64,000 nt of DNA from Candidatus Electrothrix communis (GCA_030644725.1 CP130629.1:3735501-3799500); one strand, 5' to 3'; counted from the first letter of the stretch, positions 52,192 to 62,713 are shown. Notes: generated by a model from the letters alone, not told the origin. A program made the numbers and translations.

Positions 52192-52226
52192 CAGCACGCG
52201 TTAACGAGACTGAATGAATCAGTTTA

Positions 52227-53981
52227 TTATCGCTGAGCAACTCCAGGAACTCGAATATCTTCAACCAAATGCTGAATATGCTCTGGAGGTTCCGGGGTAA
52301 TGCGCGATACCAGGTAGGCGATAGTAAAGTTCACCAGGGCACCAACTGCGCCAAAGGCTTCCGGAGAAATACCAAGGAACCAGTTCTCTGGAGTATTGGC
52401 AGCCATCGCTGTGTCTGCCATAAAGAACCAGCCTTTGAACCAGAAAATATAAACCAGCGTAATACCGAGACCGGACAGCATACCGCAGACCGCACCGATA
52501 TTATTGACTCGTTTAACAAAGACTCCCATCATCAGGGCCGGGAAGATAGAGGATGCAGCCAAGCCAAAAGCCAGAGCAACAACCTGGGCGGCGAATCCCG
52601 GAGGATTAAGACCGAAGTAACCAGCAACAGCAATGGCGCCAGCCATAGCGATACGACCAGCCATCAGCTCCTTCTTATCGCTCATGTTTTTTGCAATAAT
52701 GCCTTTGAGCAGATCATGAGAAATGGAAGAGGATATGGCCAGCAGCAGTCCGGCAGCTGTGGACAGCGCCGCAGCAATACCACCGGCTGCAACTAAGGCG
52801 ATGACCCAGTTGGGCAGCTTAGCGATCTCAGGATTGGCCAGAACCATAATGTCCCGATCCACCTTGACCATCTCGTTTTCAAGACCTTTATAATGAGGGC
52901 CTACATACTGAATCCTGCCGTCACCGTTTTTATCTTCATGCTTTAGCAGGCCGGTTTTTTCCCAGTTTTTAAACCAGGTTGGACGTTCCTCGTATTTGAG
53001 CCATTCTCCCGCTTCTTGTTGGCCAGCCTGAGCAGTCGTGGTCGGACGAATGGTTTCCATCAGGTTCAGCCGAGCCATAGCACCTACACCAGGGGCAGTG
53101 GTGTACAGAATAGCAATGAAGACTAAGGACCAGCCTACGGAAGAGCGGGCATCCTTTACCTTGGGCACGGTGAAAAAGCGGGTGATAACATGGGGCAGAC
53201 CTGCTGTACCGATCATTAAGGTCAGCGTATACAAGAAGATATTCAGGGTGCTGCCGTTCTGGGTGGTATACTGGGTGAAACCAAGGTCAACCAAGGTTTT
53301 GTCCAGCTTCTCCAGCAGGAACATCCCGGATCCATCATTCAGCTCTGCTCCCAAGCCAAGCTGGGGCAGGGGATTATCGGTGAGCTGAAGGGAGATAAAA
53401 ACCGCAGGTACGGTATAGGCAAAGATCAAAACGCAGTACTGAGCGATCTGAGTGTAGGTAACGCCCTTCATCCCGCCAAGCACAGCGTAGATAAAAACAA
53501 TAACCATGCCGACACCGAGGCCGACTTCATAGGGGAGTTCAAGAAAGCGGGAAAAGGCTACGCCAACACCCTTCATCTGGCCGATAACATAGGTCAGCGA
53601 GGCCACAATCAGGCAGATAACCGCGACGACTCGAGCAGTATTGGAATAGTACCGGTCACCGATAAATTCGGGGACGGTAAATTTACCGTACTTTCGGAGA
53701 TAGGGTGCCAGGAGCATGGCCAGCAGGCAATAACCGCCGGTCCAGCCCATCAAAAAAACCGATGCATCATACCCTTTAAAGGCGATCAACCCGGCCATGG
53801 AGATAAAGGAAGCCGCAGACATCCAATCTGCGCCAGTGGCCATTCCGTTAAGCACCGGATGCACACCTTTACCGGCAACATAAAACTCACCGGTTGTACC
53901 GGCCCGTGCCCGAAAGGCAATAAACATGTAGAGGGCAAAGGTTGCACCCACGACCAAGTAGGTCATTAATTTCAAGTCCAT
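52227..53981 (-). CDS. sodium:solute symporter (acetate permease-like)
   Basis: 584 residues, about 13 transmembrane segments. SSS family marks: GATFALYMFIAFRARA, GMATGADWMSAASFISMAGLIAFKGYDASVFLMGWTGGY (Na/substrate site), GGMKGVTYTQIAQY, GTAGLPHVITRFFTV and AGGIAAALSTAAGLLLAISSSI. A hydrophilic insertion with EDKNGDGRI lies near residues 320-375. Co-occurs with DUF4212 immediately upstream, the standard VC_2705/ActP-type pair, and probably imports acetate or another short carboxylate with Na+. Confidence 0.92.
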   Translation of the reverse strand: MDLKLMTYLVVGATFALYMFIAFRARAGTTGEFYVAGKGVHPVLNGMATGADWMSAASFISMAGLIAFKGYDASVFLMGWTGGYCLLAMLLAPYLRKYGKFTVPEFIGDRYYSNTARVVAVICLIVASLTYVIGQMKGVGVAFSRFLELPYEVGLGVGMVIVFIYAVLGGMKGVTYTQIAQYCVLIFAYTVPAVFISLQLTDNPLPQLGLGAELNDGSGMFLLEKLDKTLVDLGFTQYTTQNGSTLNIFLYTLTLMIGTAGLPHVITRFFTVPKVKDARSSVGWSLVFIAILYTTAPGVGAMARLNLMETIRPTTTAQAGQQEAGEWLKYEERPTWFKNWEKTGLLKHEDKNGDGRIQYVGPHYKGLENEMVKVDRDIMVLANPEIAKLPNWVIALVAAGGIAAALSTAAGLLLAISSSISHDLLKGIIAKNMSDKKELMAGRIAMAGAIAVAGYFGLNPPGFAAQVVALAFGLAASSIFPALMMGVFVKRVNNIGAVCGMLSGLGITLVYIFWFKGWFFMADTAMAANTPENWFLGISPEAFGAVGALVNFTIAYLVSRITPEPPEHIQHLVEDIRVPGVAQR

Positions 53982-53992
53982 CGATTCTCTCC

Positions 53993-54250
53993 TTAGTCTT
54001 CCTGAACGCCAAATTTAATATCCAGTCGATTCATACGCCAGGCATAAAAAAAGACGAGTATGACAAAGCTGTAAATAGACCCTTGTTGAGCAAACCAAAA
54101 ACCGAGCGGATATCCGCCCAAGATATGAATGCTGTTCAATGCCGGGGCAAAGAGTATTCCGCAACCGTAGGACACGATAAACCAGACCGCCAGACATCCC
54201 ATGACGAGACGAATGTTCGCTTTCCAGTATTCCTGCGAATCACTGCTCAT
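53993..54250 (-). CDS. DUF4212 symporter subunit
   Basis: 85 residues, two transmembrane helices (LVMGCLAVWFIVSYGCGILF; SIYSFVILVFFYAWRM), with GGYPLGFWFAQQGSI. The small partner of the SSS protein that follows 11 bp later. AGGAGG lies about 5 bases before the ATG. Confidence 0.93.
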   Translation of the reverse strand: MSSDSQEYWKANIRLVMGCLAVWFIVSYGCGILFAPALNSIHILGGYPLGFWFAQQGSIYSFVILVFFYAWRMNRLDIKFGVQED

Positions 54251-54538
54251 ATAACCTCCTTGTGTTAATATTTAACAGACAACCATCTTGCCTGCCCTTG
54301 GGACTCAATTCCCTTTTACTTATATATCTTCCTTATAAGCAACTCTACTTAGGCCTTACAATAAAGAGCACAACGTGGGAGTAACTTTCATAAGGGAAAT
54401 TAATAGGGTTAGATCATAATCGCTTCGTTCTCAAAGGCAACTCTTTACAATAACGTAAATTATCAAAAAAACCAAATAACCATTTTATACTTTTCTCTGA
54501 TAATACTGTCAAGGTGGAAGAATATTAAACAGAGCGGC

Positions 54539-55252
54539 TCAGCTGCGAATTCTTCCGGCTTGATATAACTCTTTCAAGGAGTTAATGCCGCCATCTCGAA
54601 ATTTTTTCAGAAGGTATAAAAAAAGATAGGCTGTTTGCAAAGCATCTTCTAACGCGTCATGGGGCTTAAAAACAGGGAGGTTGAATTCTTTGGTGAGTGC
54701 ATCAAGGGTATACGATGAGGCGTGGTCATGATGTCCGTAGTGATCGGTCCTGCCACTGTCCTTGAACCTGCGGGCGAGCCGCAGAGTGTCAATCCCAGGA
54801 TTGGACAGGGTTCCGCCCAAAATTTGACGGGACATTTTATTGAGAAAATGCATATCTAACCCGATAAAATGACCGACTATCAGACTGCTCTCGCAAAATT
54901 CAATAAACTCCGGCAACACGTCCTGAGCACTGTCCGCCTTTTTTAATTCCTCCGGCGTAATCCGATGAATAAGAGTTGCCTCATTGGGATTGATATTTGT
55001 TGGGCGGATATAACGATGAAAGGTCTGGTCAAGCTGAATCTGTAAATTAACAACACGAACAGCACCGATGGAGATGATCTCATCTTTGCGTTTATTCAGA
55101 CCGGTGAGTTCGGTGTCGCAGACCACAAAGGTGTAGTCATTCAGGGGGTTCCCCTGCTTAAAATCAGCAAACTGCTCTCTATTTCTGAGCAGGACAGGGT
55201 GCGGAGGAGGCAGAGAAAGTAGCCTCCTGAGGGGTTTGAGCAAGGAAAACAT
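54539..55252 (-). CDS. DnaQ-like 3'-5' exonuclease
   Basis: 237 residues. DEDDh exonuclease motifs: FVVCDTELTGLNKRKDEI (ExoI, D/E with T in place of usual F-E), LIVGHFIGLDMHFLN (ExoII), SYTLDALTKEF...HDALEDALQTAYLFLYLL (ExoIII, H-x4-D). A stand-alone nuclease, commonly paired with the cNMP/CBS/DUF294 gene as here (7 bp apart); the role in solute uptake control is unknown. Confidence 0.9.
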   Translation of the reverse strand: MFSLLKPLRRLLSLPPPHPVLLRNREQFADFKQGNPLNDYTFVVCDTELTGLNKRKDEIISIGAVRVVNLQIQLDQTFHRYIRPTNINPNEATLIHRITPEELKKADSAQDVLPEFIEFCESSLIVGHFIGLDMHFLNKMSRQILGGTLSNPGIDTLRLARRFKDSGRTDHYGHHDHASSYTLDALTKEFNLPVFKPHDALEDALQTAYLFLYLLKKFRDGGINSLKELYQAGRIRS

Positions 55253-55259
55253 AAGTCAA

Positions 55260-57185
55260 TCAGGGAGAAGGGAATCTTGTCTTGAGAACATTATGCAATC
55301 GGTCAATGACCTGAAAAGCATCCCGGAGCATTCGTTTTTCTAGCTCTGACAGCTCATCCGGGGTAATATGGTTGTCCGGTTCTGCCTCTGCTTCCAACTG
55401 GTGCAGCTGATGAATGATTCGGAGCTGCATCTGCATTTCATAGGCATCAACAGCTTTGATCCATAAGGTCTCATTGAGAATATTTTCTTTGGCAAGGACA
55501 TGCAGACGGGCCAAGGTGTTGGTTTCCCTGACACCATGTTTAAGGGCGAGTACCCTGGCAAAATTAACAAAGGGTGTTATCCCCTGGCGCTTGATGTCCA
55601 ATTTGTTTTTATGTTCACCGTTTTTTTCCACGATGAAATTTTTGAAAAAGGACAGCGGTGTCCTGGCAGCCAGGCATTGGTTGGCAAGGTGGAGCAGGTA
55701 GAGTTCCTGTCTCTCCGTGAGTGTGCTCAGGTGCTGACGCAGTTCATCAGCAAGGGCTGCTTTGCCGAAGCCAGCCCGGAAGTCGAAGAATATGGTGGCA
55801 TGCAGGATCTCCTGAGGATCAGGAGAGCCTACCCAGGCTTCAAAATATCTCTTCCAGATCGAGAGCGGCTGACACCATTTCGGGTTGACCGCCATGATCT
55901 CTCCCGGACACAGGGGGTAGCCGCATTCGACAAGGTGATCAATGGCCTTACGGGCAAAACGAGCGAAATACTCTTCAGCAGCCTTCCGCTGTTGCTCATC
56001 CTTTGGGTCCGCATAAATAATGGCGTTGTCCTGATCGGTTTTAAAAGTCTGCTCCCGTCGGCCCTCGGACCCCATAAGGAGCCAGCAATAGGCCAAAGGG
56101 GGAGGCCCTAATTCTTCTTCCAACAGGTAGAGGAGTTTGTCCAGTATGTGATCGTTAAGAATTGAGATCATCCGAGAAATATTGCCAGGCTTGGCTCCTT
56201 CTTTGATCAGGTTGCGAACCATTCCCGGTATTTTTTTGGAGAGAGGATAAAGCCCTGAAATTTCTTTTTGCTTACCTACCTCCTTGAACAGGGAATAGGG
56301 AGAACTCCCCTGGATCAGGGTAATATCATGTGAGGTAACGAGCCCTATGATTTTTCCGCGTCGTTCAACGGCAAGATGATGCCTGGAGCCGGACATCATT
56401 TCGAGCAAGGCATCAAAACAAGTTGCCTGTGACAGCACCGTGGCCACCGGCGAGGACATAATGCGACGGACCGGCTCGTTATAATCAAGCCCTGGAGCAA
56501 GAACCTTATTGCTCATATCCCGATGAGTGATAATCCCGATTATTTTTTCCTCGTCACCGGGTTGGTGAACGAGCAGGGAAGCTATACGAAAACCGGCCAT
56601 TTTTTTTGCCGCCTGCTGGATGGTACTGTCGGCGGAGATTGTGCGTGGGGGTTGCTTGACGATATCTCCGACCTCCATGGTAAACAGGTGGAGATTTTCA
56701 TCGTTGCGCCGGGTCATTTTATGCTGGCGCAATTCAGCATAGGCGGTGGCGACAAATTTTTCAGAAAAACTTTTCAGATAATATTGGGAAAAACCGGGTT
56801 GGGTGTTAATCAGGTCAAGAAAGACTGCTTTAGGCAGGAGAAAGCAGAAGGTGTCCTCAACGGTTTCCACATCAAGGCTGGCTTTGGTGCCGCGAATGAG
56901 ACCAAGAGCACCTATATACGCCCCTTCGCCGCGATAATCCTTCAGGGTGATCTCCCCTTCGTCGTCCACGATAAACGATTTCATCCCGCCCTGCTGAATA
57001 AGATAGAGGTAATTGACCTCCGTCTCACCGGCATGGAGCAACCGAGTTCCTTTCGGAAAAAAATCCACCTTTACATGCCGGGCCACACGATGAAGGGTCT
57101 CATGATCAAGCTCGTTAAACGGCATGATTTTGGAGAGAAATTCAACCACGACTTCAGGGGCCAAGGAGTGTGCATCTGCTGCCAT
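55260..57185 (-). CDS. cNMP-binding/CBS/DUF294 nucleotidyltransferase-like
   Basis: 641 residues. N-terminal cyclic-nucleotide-binding domain (FPKGTRLLHAGETEVNYLYLIQQG, GAYIGALGLI), two CBS motifs near residues 170-290, then DUF294 with WLLMGSEGRREQTFKTDQDNAIIY, a nucleotidyltransferase-like active site (GSEGR...DQDNA), and a C-terminal substrate-binding helical domain. Widely linked to acetate permease operons and thought to regulate them. Also resembles protein-PII uridylyltransferase relatives. Confidence 0.9.
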   Translation of the reverse strand: MAADAHSLAPEVVVEFLSKIMPFNELDHETLHRVARHVKVDFFPKGTRLLHAGETEVNYLYLIQQGGMKSFIVDDEGEITLKDYRGEGAYIGALGLIRGTKASLDVETVEDTFCFLLPKAVFLDLINTQPGFSQYYLKSFSEKFVATAYAELRQHKMTRRNDENLHLFTMEVGDIVKQPPRTISADSTIQQAAKKMAGFRIASLLVHQPGDEEKIIGIITHRDMSNKVLAPGLDYNEPVRRIMSSPVATVLSQATCFDALLEMMSGSRHHLAVERRGKIIGLVTSHDITLIQGSSPYSLFKEVGKQKEISGLYPLSKKIPGMVRNLIKEGAKPGNISRMISILNDHILDKLLYLLEEELGPPPLAYCWLLMGSEGRREQTFKTDQDNAIIYADPKDEQQRKAAEEYFARFARKAIDHLVECGYPLCPGEIMAVNPKWCQPLSIWKRYFEAWVGSPDPQEILHATIFFDFRAGFGKAALADELRQHLSTLTERQELYLLHLANQCLAARTPLSFFKNFIVEKNGEHKNKLDIKRQGITPFVNFARVLALKHGVRETNTLARLHVLAKENILNETLWIKAVDAYEMQMQLRIIHQLHQLEAEAEPDNHITPDELSELEKRMLRDAFQVIDRLHNVLKTRFPSP

Positions 57186-57268
57186 CGCTTTATCTTTTTT
57201 ATGTGTTGGTTATAGGCATGAAAAAACTAGGGTCACGCGCTATGCATGCATTCGGTAGCGTTATAGAC

Positions 57269-57523
57269 TTATGGAGAAATAATTCTCATTGCAACCCATG
57301 GAATGACTACGAAGAAGAATGTCAGCAACTTATAGAGTCCGAGAGATGTATAGATAAACTGGTTGACGAAGGCCTCTGGTACACTGAATAGTTTGCTGTG
57401 TATTTTCAGTATTAGTGGCCTGAAAGATATGACCGCGATAAACGTCAAGGTCATGATACTCAAATTGATGAGCATGCACCAAAAGAGAATATTTTCAAGT
57501 GTATCTAGATTTACATTTAACAT
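57269..57523 (-). CDS. DUF6868-like small membrane protein
   Basis: 84 residues from the ATG at 57523. LENILFWCMLINLSIMTLTF and FVNQFIYTSLGLYKLLTFFFVVIPWVAMRII are two membrane helices around a short HSKLFSVPEA loop, matching the DUF6868 pattern, a family I recall but cannot verify. No Shine-Dalgarno; a TTG at 57556 is an alternative. Located upstream of the symporter-regulator cluster on the same strand. Confidence 0.6.
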   Translation of the reverse strand: MLNVNLDTLENILFWCMLINLSIMTLTFIAVISFRPLILKIHSKLFSVPEAFVNQFIYTSLGLYKLLTFFFVVIPWVAMRIISP

Positions 57524-57556
57524 AGGAATAAAAAATGAATAAGTTCCAGGTTTCAA

Positions 57557-58058
57557 AAAACTGGCACGGCCTTATAATTGCCATTTTTGCAGGAACTGAT
57601 CAAAAAACAATAGTCGAGCAAATCGGGAAGTTATTTTTTTTCCATTCCATAGCATCGGGAGCATTCCCAGATTCTTAATCGCAGAATAAGTGCCTGTAAA
57701 ATCATTAGCCGCATCTACCAAAAACAGCCGAGGGCTTGTGGGTAACCCTGTTTTTATAAATCAATATCTATCTAGTATTTTGATATTTACAACCAATTTT
57801 CAGCGCTGTACCAAAATTAAAAAATAGGGAATGCTTCCCATAGCATCTCTTATGCGACATAACATGCTTTTCACTGAGTGCGGCTGTTTGCGTTCCGCTA
57901 AAAAAGGCTTGTTGGACGAAGCCGCTACGCGGCAGACAAACCCCGTACATCCACCTCTGCGGTGAATATCTTGTAGCAGCCTATATCTTTTGCAATAATA
58001 GTATAACGGCAATGCAAGTGCACTGCCATTATCCTATTATTACACAGAGGAGGTTACA
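57557..58058. other. intergenic stretch with two palindromes
   Basis: No gene. Contains an attC-like hairpin near 57864-57917 (GCTTTT...GCGG mirrored by CCGC...AAAAGGC, ending with GTTGGAC, a GTTRRRY match) and a near-perfect hairpin at 57992-58042 (GCAATAATAG...CTATTATTAC with TATAACGGCA/TGCCATTATC inside) just before the recombinase gene, which may be the end of the IS91-type element. Confidence 0.45.
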
Positions 58059-58966
58059 ATGAACTGCACGATGCCAAGCGATCCACACTTCAATCTGCTT
58101 TATCAAAAACATATCAAACATCTGAAACTTAACGGCTTACAACCAAAGACCATTGATGCCTATTCACGGTCGATCAGGCGAATCGGCAATTATTTCGAGT
58201 GTCAAATCGACAATCTCACATCCGACCAGCTCCTTGATTACTTTAACGAACTTTTGGATTGTCGCTCATGGAGCGCAGTCAAGCTCGACCTGTATGGGCT
58301 GAAGTTCTTTTATTCCAGGGTGCTGAACAGAACCTGGGAGGATATCCCCTGATCAAACCGCCCAAGGTTTCAAGGATTCCAGATATTCTCACGGTCGAGC
58401 AGCTCCATCAACTGGTTGCCGCCACCGGCAAACTGAGCTACAAGGTCTTTTTTCACAGCCTACTCACTGGGGCTGCGCCTCGGCGAGGGCATTGCCCTGA
58501 AAACAAGCGACATTGACGCCAGCAATATGCGGGTCCACATTCGCGACGCCAAAGGCAACAAGGACAGGCTGGTTCCTTTGCCTGAAAAAACCCTTCAGAT
58601 TCTAAGAAATTTCTGGTCCGTTCACCAGCACCCCAAATTCCTCTTTCCAAACAGGAAACGGGGACTGAAAAACGTCCACTTGGTTGAAACGCCTTTAAAT
58701 CGAGGAGGTATTCAAGCTGCCATGAAGGCTGTGGTTGGACAGCTCAACATAAAAAAATCTCATGCCATTCCCTGCGCCACAGTTATGCCACCCATATGTT
58801 GGAAGCCGGGGTTGACCTTGTTGAACTCCAACAGATACTCGGTCATGTCAGCATCCTGACCACATCCCGATATACCCATCTTACCGCTGTCACCAACAGC
58901 AACGCCCGTCAGGCCGTCAACTCCCTGACCGATACCTTTGATATCACTTGGGAGGGCGTCAAATGA
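58059..58966 (+). pseudogene. tyrosine recombinase, three frameshifts
   Basis: SAM-like core-binding N-terminus (HIKHLKLNGLQPKTIDAYSRSIRRI), first frame ends at WEDIP (58352) and continues as LIKPPKVSRIPDIL in another frame. Catalytic residues are found in further frames: GLRLGEGIAL (first Arg), [15 protein letters not shown] (His, Arg), LGHVSILTT (Gly-His) and SRYTHL (Tyr). Shifts occur near 58350, 58450 and 58760. Its last codons run into ATGA at 58963-58966, the start of the transposase. Confidence 0.82.
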
Positions 58967-60050
58967 TTTTGCTCTCCACGATTATTAATCGATTCAAGGA
59001 ACAGTTTTTAGCGCAATATCAGGCTTTCGTTCTGCCCAGCCACAAAAAAGCGCTGTGGGCCATGGCCAAGTGCAGGACGGAACACAGCCTGCAGATGCTT
59101 GCGCGGTGTGCGAACCATGAATGCGGAACAGAAATCTATATTCCTCATTCCTGCGGCCATAGAAACTGTCCGCACTGTCAGAACCATGAAAGCAGCAACT
59201 GGATCGAAAAGCAACTGAACAAGCGGCTGCCGGCTCCCTATTTTCTGGTTACCTTTACCCTGCCTGCTCAACTCAGGGATCTTGCCTGGAGAAATCAGAA
59301 AATCGTTTATTCACAGATGTTCGCTTCGGTCAAAGAGACTCTGAAAACCTTTACTGCAAATGACAAAAAACTCGGCGGAGAAGCGGGATTTACCGCTATC
59401 CTCCATACCCATGCAAGAAATCTTGATCATCACCCCCACATCCATGTGGTCATGCCCGGAGCAAGCATCAACAAAAAACAGGGTTGTGGCATAAAAAGGG
59501 GGCTGAATACCTCTTTAACCACAAGGCCTTGGCAAAGGTTTTTCGGGCAAAGATGCTTACGGCCATAGTTGAGCAAGGCCTGAAACTGCCAAAGGATTGC
59601 CCGGAAAAGTGGGTTGTCGACTGCAAGAGCGTCGGCAACGGAGACAAGGCGATCATCTATCTCGGCAAATATCTCTACCGGGGCGTAATTCAGGAAAAGG
59701 ATATCCTGAAGTGCGAAAACGGCATGGTTACCTTCAGGTATCTTCACGCCAAAACCGGCAAATACAGGTCCAGGGAGGTGACCGGAGAAGAATTCCTCTC
59801 TCTGCTCATGCTGCACGTCTTGCCCAAAGGGTTTCGCAGGGCACGCTGTTACGGTTTTCTGCATCCGTGCAGCAAAAAGCTCATCCGATTTCTCCAACTG
59901 GTGCTTAGGGTCAACCCGTTTACATTATTCAGTGCTGAGCAACCCAAAAAAGCTGCTATCATCTGCCCGAACTGCGGGGCGGAAATGAAAATCATTCGGA
60001 CTAGGGTGAGGAAGCCGCCTCCTCTCCGGCCAGCTGTTTGCATCGCATAA
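58963..60050 (+). pseudogene. IS91-type transposase, one frameshift
   Basis: Zinc-finger CANHECG...HSCGHRNCPHCQNHESSNW near the N-terminus, an HUH centre in HHPHIHVVMPG, and the tyrosine pair in IIYLGKYLYRG in a second frame. Frame lost near 59480 after INKKQG. C-terminal CPNCGAE is a second Cys pair. A typical IS91 Y2 rolling-circle transposase, now inactive. Confidence 0.85.
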
Positions 60051-60291
60051 AAATGGAGGTGTGCATGGTTATGTAACCCTGAAGCGACATCGCCAGCTTT
60101 CGAAAAAACCGGTTCAACCGGCGCTGGATACCTGTACTTAAAAAATACTATTTTTCACCGACTACAGCTTTATGCATAGGGAAAATCAATTTCAAAGATC
60201 AAATTCTCGGTTCCAAAACAGCCTTCCGGTCCATCTGTCTGACTAGGCAGCCTTCAGCCAAAAAAGATGTTTTCTATATAATGCCGGGCTT

Positions 60292-60354
60292 GTCCAACAA
60301 ACGGTTCAGATTGTGGCTCGCTGCGCTCGCACAATCTAACCTTATTCGTTAGCA
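60292..60354 (-). repeat. attC-like integron site (best candidate)
   Basis: 63-bp hairpin: GTCCAAC (60292-60298, exact RYYYAAC) and GTTAGCA (60348-60354) as R boxes; inside them GGTTCAGATTGTG pairs with CACAATCT-AACC with one extra base on one arm, a hallmark of attC L boxes; loop GCTCGCTGCGCTCG. On the minus strand its core site is GTTGGAC. It lies downstream of the Shedu-like gene in the orientation expected for a cassette. Confidence 0.65.
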
Positions 60355-60603
60355 AAAATATTTTATATCCGACATTCCGCACCGTGGAGCGAAATTCAGT
60401 ATTTAATTTTTCTTTAAAAATAAAATACTTGCCAAACAAAAACATTGGTTACGGAAAAGCAACAACTTAGGTTCCCCTGGAAAATTGCATTATTTTCAGA
60501 ATGTTGAGAGGTGCGATTTTTTCAAAAATAGACAACTTTCGATTTTTACACTTTTTATTTTATTAATAATCAAATAGTTAGAGGGAGCTGAATGTCGGTT
60601 ATA

Positions 60604-61161
60604 TCATTTGTTTTGAAAATTATATTCTTGCTTAGCTATTCGTAACAGTGAGTCATAAGTACGTATTTCAATTTTTGGCCCTAAATATCTATTCCAAGCA
60701 GCTTTTGCTTTTTGAAGTCTACTATCATTTTCAACTTCACCTTCTTTCCCAATAAGAATTAAACCTTTTGGTTCCCTGAAATCATTTAGCTTAAGTCCAT
60801 CTCTAAGGTAGGACTGGTGTTCAGCACAATAATCTATATACTCAAGTGTCTGACAAACCGCAGCATTCAAAACAGAAGTTAAATACAGTTTCTTATTGCC
60901 ATCGACCTTAAACAATTTGTGTTCTACGCCCTTGAGTTCTAATACAAACCAGGAGAAACCATCAGAACTATTGCCACCTAGTATATAGTCAGGAATGTGC
61001 CCTTTATCACTTTTTCCTACTGACGGTTTGATTTGCTGCTGAGGAATAACCCATGCACCATGGTTACCTGATTTTAAAAATTTTAAACAATTTACAAGTA
61101 CCGCAGGGTTGCTCTTTAGTATCTTAATTATTATTTTCGTGTTTTTTATGGCAAGACTTTT
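60604..61161 (-). pseudogene. Shedu-like (DUF4263) nuclease, C-terminal part
   Basis: In-frame translation from about 61161 gives KSNPAVLVNCLKFLKSGN, AWVIPQQQIKPS, KGHIPDYILGG, FVLELKG and then the known C-terminal segment with FKVDGNKKLYLTSVLN, GLILIGKEGE and ending LRIAKQEYNFQNK. This is a PD-(D/E)xK-type SduA core (D in IPDYIL, E-x-K in LELKG). It has no start codon because the 5' part (62714-62923) is cut off by the inserted mobile-like gene. Confidence 0.75.
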
Positions 61162-62673
61162 CTACAAAGCCCGTGCAGCAAGGCTCGGGATAATTACCAT
61201 TTCTTTAAGTTTCAGCCCCATGGTTATAACTTGCTGTCCAAACTTTGAAAGATAATATTTGTATGTGTGAGCAATTTTTTTTATCAGCCCATGCACATGA
61301 AGCCGTTTAAAAAGGCGAGATATTTGGCCTGAGTTTTTGCCATCCCAATACTGACGGATATTTTTATTTTGGAATCCGCTGATGGTGAATTCGCCTCTGG
61401 CTATAATCTCAAACAATTTTTGGTCATCATCTGAGAAAAAGCTGAACCCTTTATAGGGACGATCATTATTCACTATCCTTTTTGTGAGTTTATTTAAATT
61501 TTTCACGCCGACTTTCCTGTCGTCTATGGCTGATATAAACTGTAGGTATCGTTGGTTAGCGGCACACATTAAATCTCGTAATGGGGATAAGCTGTAAATC
61601 CCTTTCTTCATAGGAGCCAATTTTTGAGATTCTGTACCATCTCGATGTTCTACCTTGCGGTAGTGTTTAAAAAAGGAAACATCATTAACCGTAGTTTCAA
61701 TACGGAGGACTAAACCATGCTTGTCATACATTTTAACAGAAACAGGACCCATTGAATGTTTTACTCTGGTACCTTCAATTCTGGTGTTGAAATTGTTGCC
61801 CATTTGCCCCTGATAATTACCGTGTAACTTTTTTCCGAAAAATGTCGCTATATTGTCCGGTTTTACCGTATGAATTGCCGTCCTTATCAGATTATCGTAT
61901 ATATGTTTTAAATCCTGCTGTCTTTTGAAAACTATATCGGTGGCATATTCGGCCTGCATAATGCTCCAGTGATAATGCTGCTCAAGTTTTTTTATAACAG
62001 GACAAAATTTATCCGCGAATATGTTCAGCTTCTCATGAATAACATCTACAGTCAGTTGATTATTTATTTCTTGCGCATATTCAAACGATTCTAAATTGAT
62101 AAACATATTATCAACTTGAGAATGTTTAACTGAGTGCTTTTCAAGTGCTGATGCAAGATAATTGTGACCATTAAAATATATTTGTAACCGAAAAGGACAC
62201 CAAGTCGGCACCCTGACATAACAAAGGCCAAGGTCTTCATCAATCAGGTAAAAATAATAGTGCAGACATTTACCCTGAGTAAACTTCAGAAAAGTTTTAT
62301 GTGTTTTTTTGTCATGCCACGGCCTGTAAGAGGCACATGGTTCCATGGCTGAAAAAATATGTACAACCCCTGGATGACGGCCTCGTTCAGTTATAATATC
62401 ACGTACTCGTTGTTCTTTCCGAAAGTTATTTTTTCGAATGAAATCAATGCTCAATTTGTTTTTATTGGCAATATATTCTGCATTGGATCTAATCTCATTA
62501 CGAAGCGGCTCTGTAAATTTGGTGTAATCAATAATTCTTATATTATTTGCGTAGAGGTAACTTGTCATTCCCTCTGCATAACAAAATCCAGGCAATGTGC
62601 CATTGATAACAACTCGATCAAAGCATGAATAAACACCGGAAATTTGCTGGTTATATCGTTCTACAAGGGACAT
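61162..62673 (-). CDS. uncharacterised ~500-aa mobile-like protein, copy B, intact
   Basis: 503 residues beginning MSLVERYNQQISGVYSCFDRVV. Full-length homolog of the disrupted gene at 48829-51995. Conserved: GVxSxFDRxV, EPCASYR, GKCLHYYFYLIDEDLG, QAEYATDIVF, GPVSVKMYDKHGLVLRIETTVND, APMKKGIY, and a C-terminal winged-helix (GQISRLFKRLHVHGLIKKIA). The YDK-x-G-x-x-LRIE stretch is reminiscent of replication-initiator proteins, which is only a hint. It sits within a Shedu gene. No function is known to me; transposase-like or replication-type behaviour is inferred from its position. TTGGAGG lies before the ATG. Confidence 0.8.
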   Translation of the reverse strand: MSLVERYNQQISGVYSCFDRVVINGTLPGFCYAEGMTSYLYANNIRIIDYTKFTEPLRNEIRSNAEYIANKNKLSIDFIRKNNFRKEQRVRDIITERGRHPGVVHIFSAMEPCASYRPWHDKKTHKTFLKFTQGKCLHYYFYLIDEDLGLCYVRVPTWCPFRLQIYFNGHNYLASALEKHSVKHSQVDNMFINLESFEYAQEINNQLTVDVIHEKLNIFADKFCPVIKKLEQHYHWSIMQAEYATDIVFKRQQDLKHIYDNLIRTAIHTVKPDNIATFFGKKLHGNYQGQMGNNFNTRIEGTRVKHSMGPVSVKMYDKHGLVLRIETTVNDVSFFKHYRKVEHRDGTESQKLAPMKKGIYSLSPLRDLMCAANQRYLQFISAIDDRKVGVKNLNKLTKRIVNNDRPYKGFSFFSDDDQKLFEIIARGEFTISGFQNKNIRQYWDGKNSGQISRLFKRLHVHGLIKKIAHTYKYYLSKFGQQVITMGLKLKEMVIIPSLAARAL

Positions 62674-62713
62674 GATTAAACCTCCAAGTGAATTTTACTT
62701 TCTCGGATAAAAT

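Larger units (their letters stand above)
57992..60050 (+). mobile_element. decayed IS91-type element with tyrosine recombinase
   Basis: Two overlapping genes, a tyrosine recombinase and an IS91-type HUH transposase, in the arrangement seen in some IS91-family elements. Both carry frameshifts, so the element is inactive. The left boundary is set at the hairpin 57992-58042; the right end is not resolved. Confidence 0.7.

Noticed and set aside
57218-57391. Plus-strand 57-residue frame starting MKKLGSRAMHAF
   Set aside because: No ribosome site, and it lies antisense to the better supported DUF6868-like gene.
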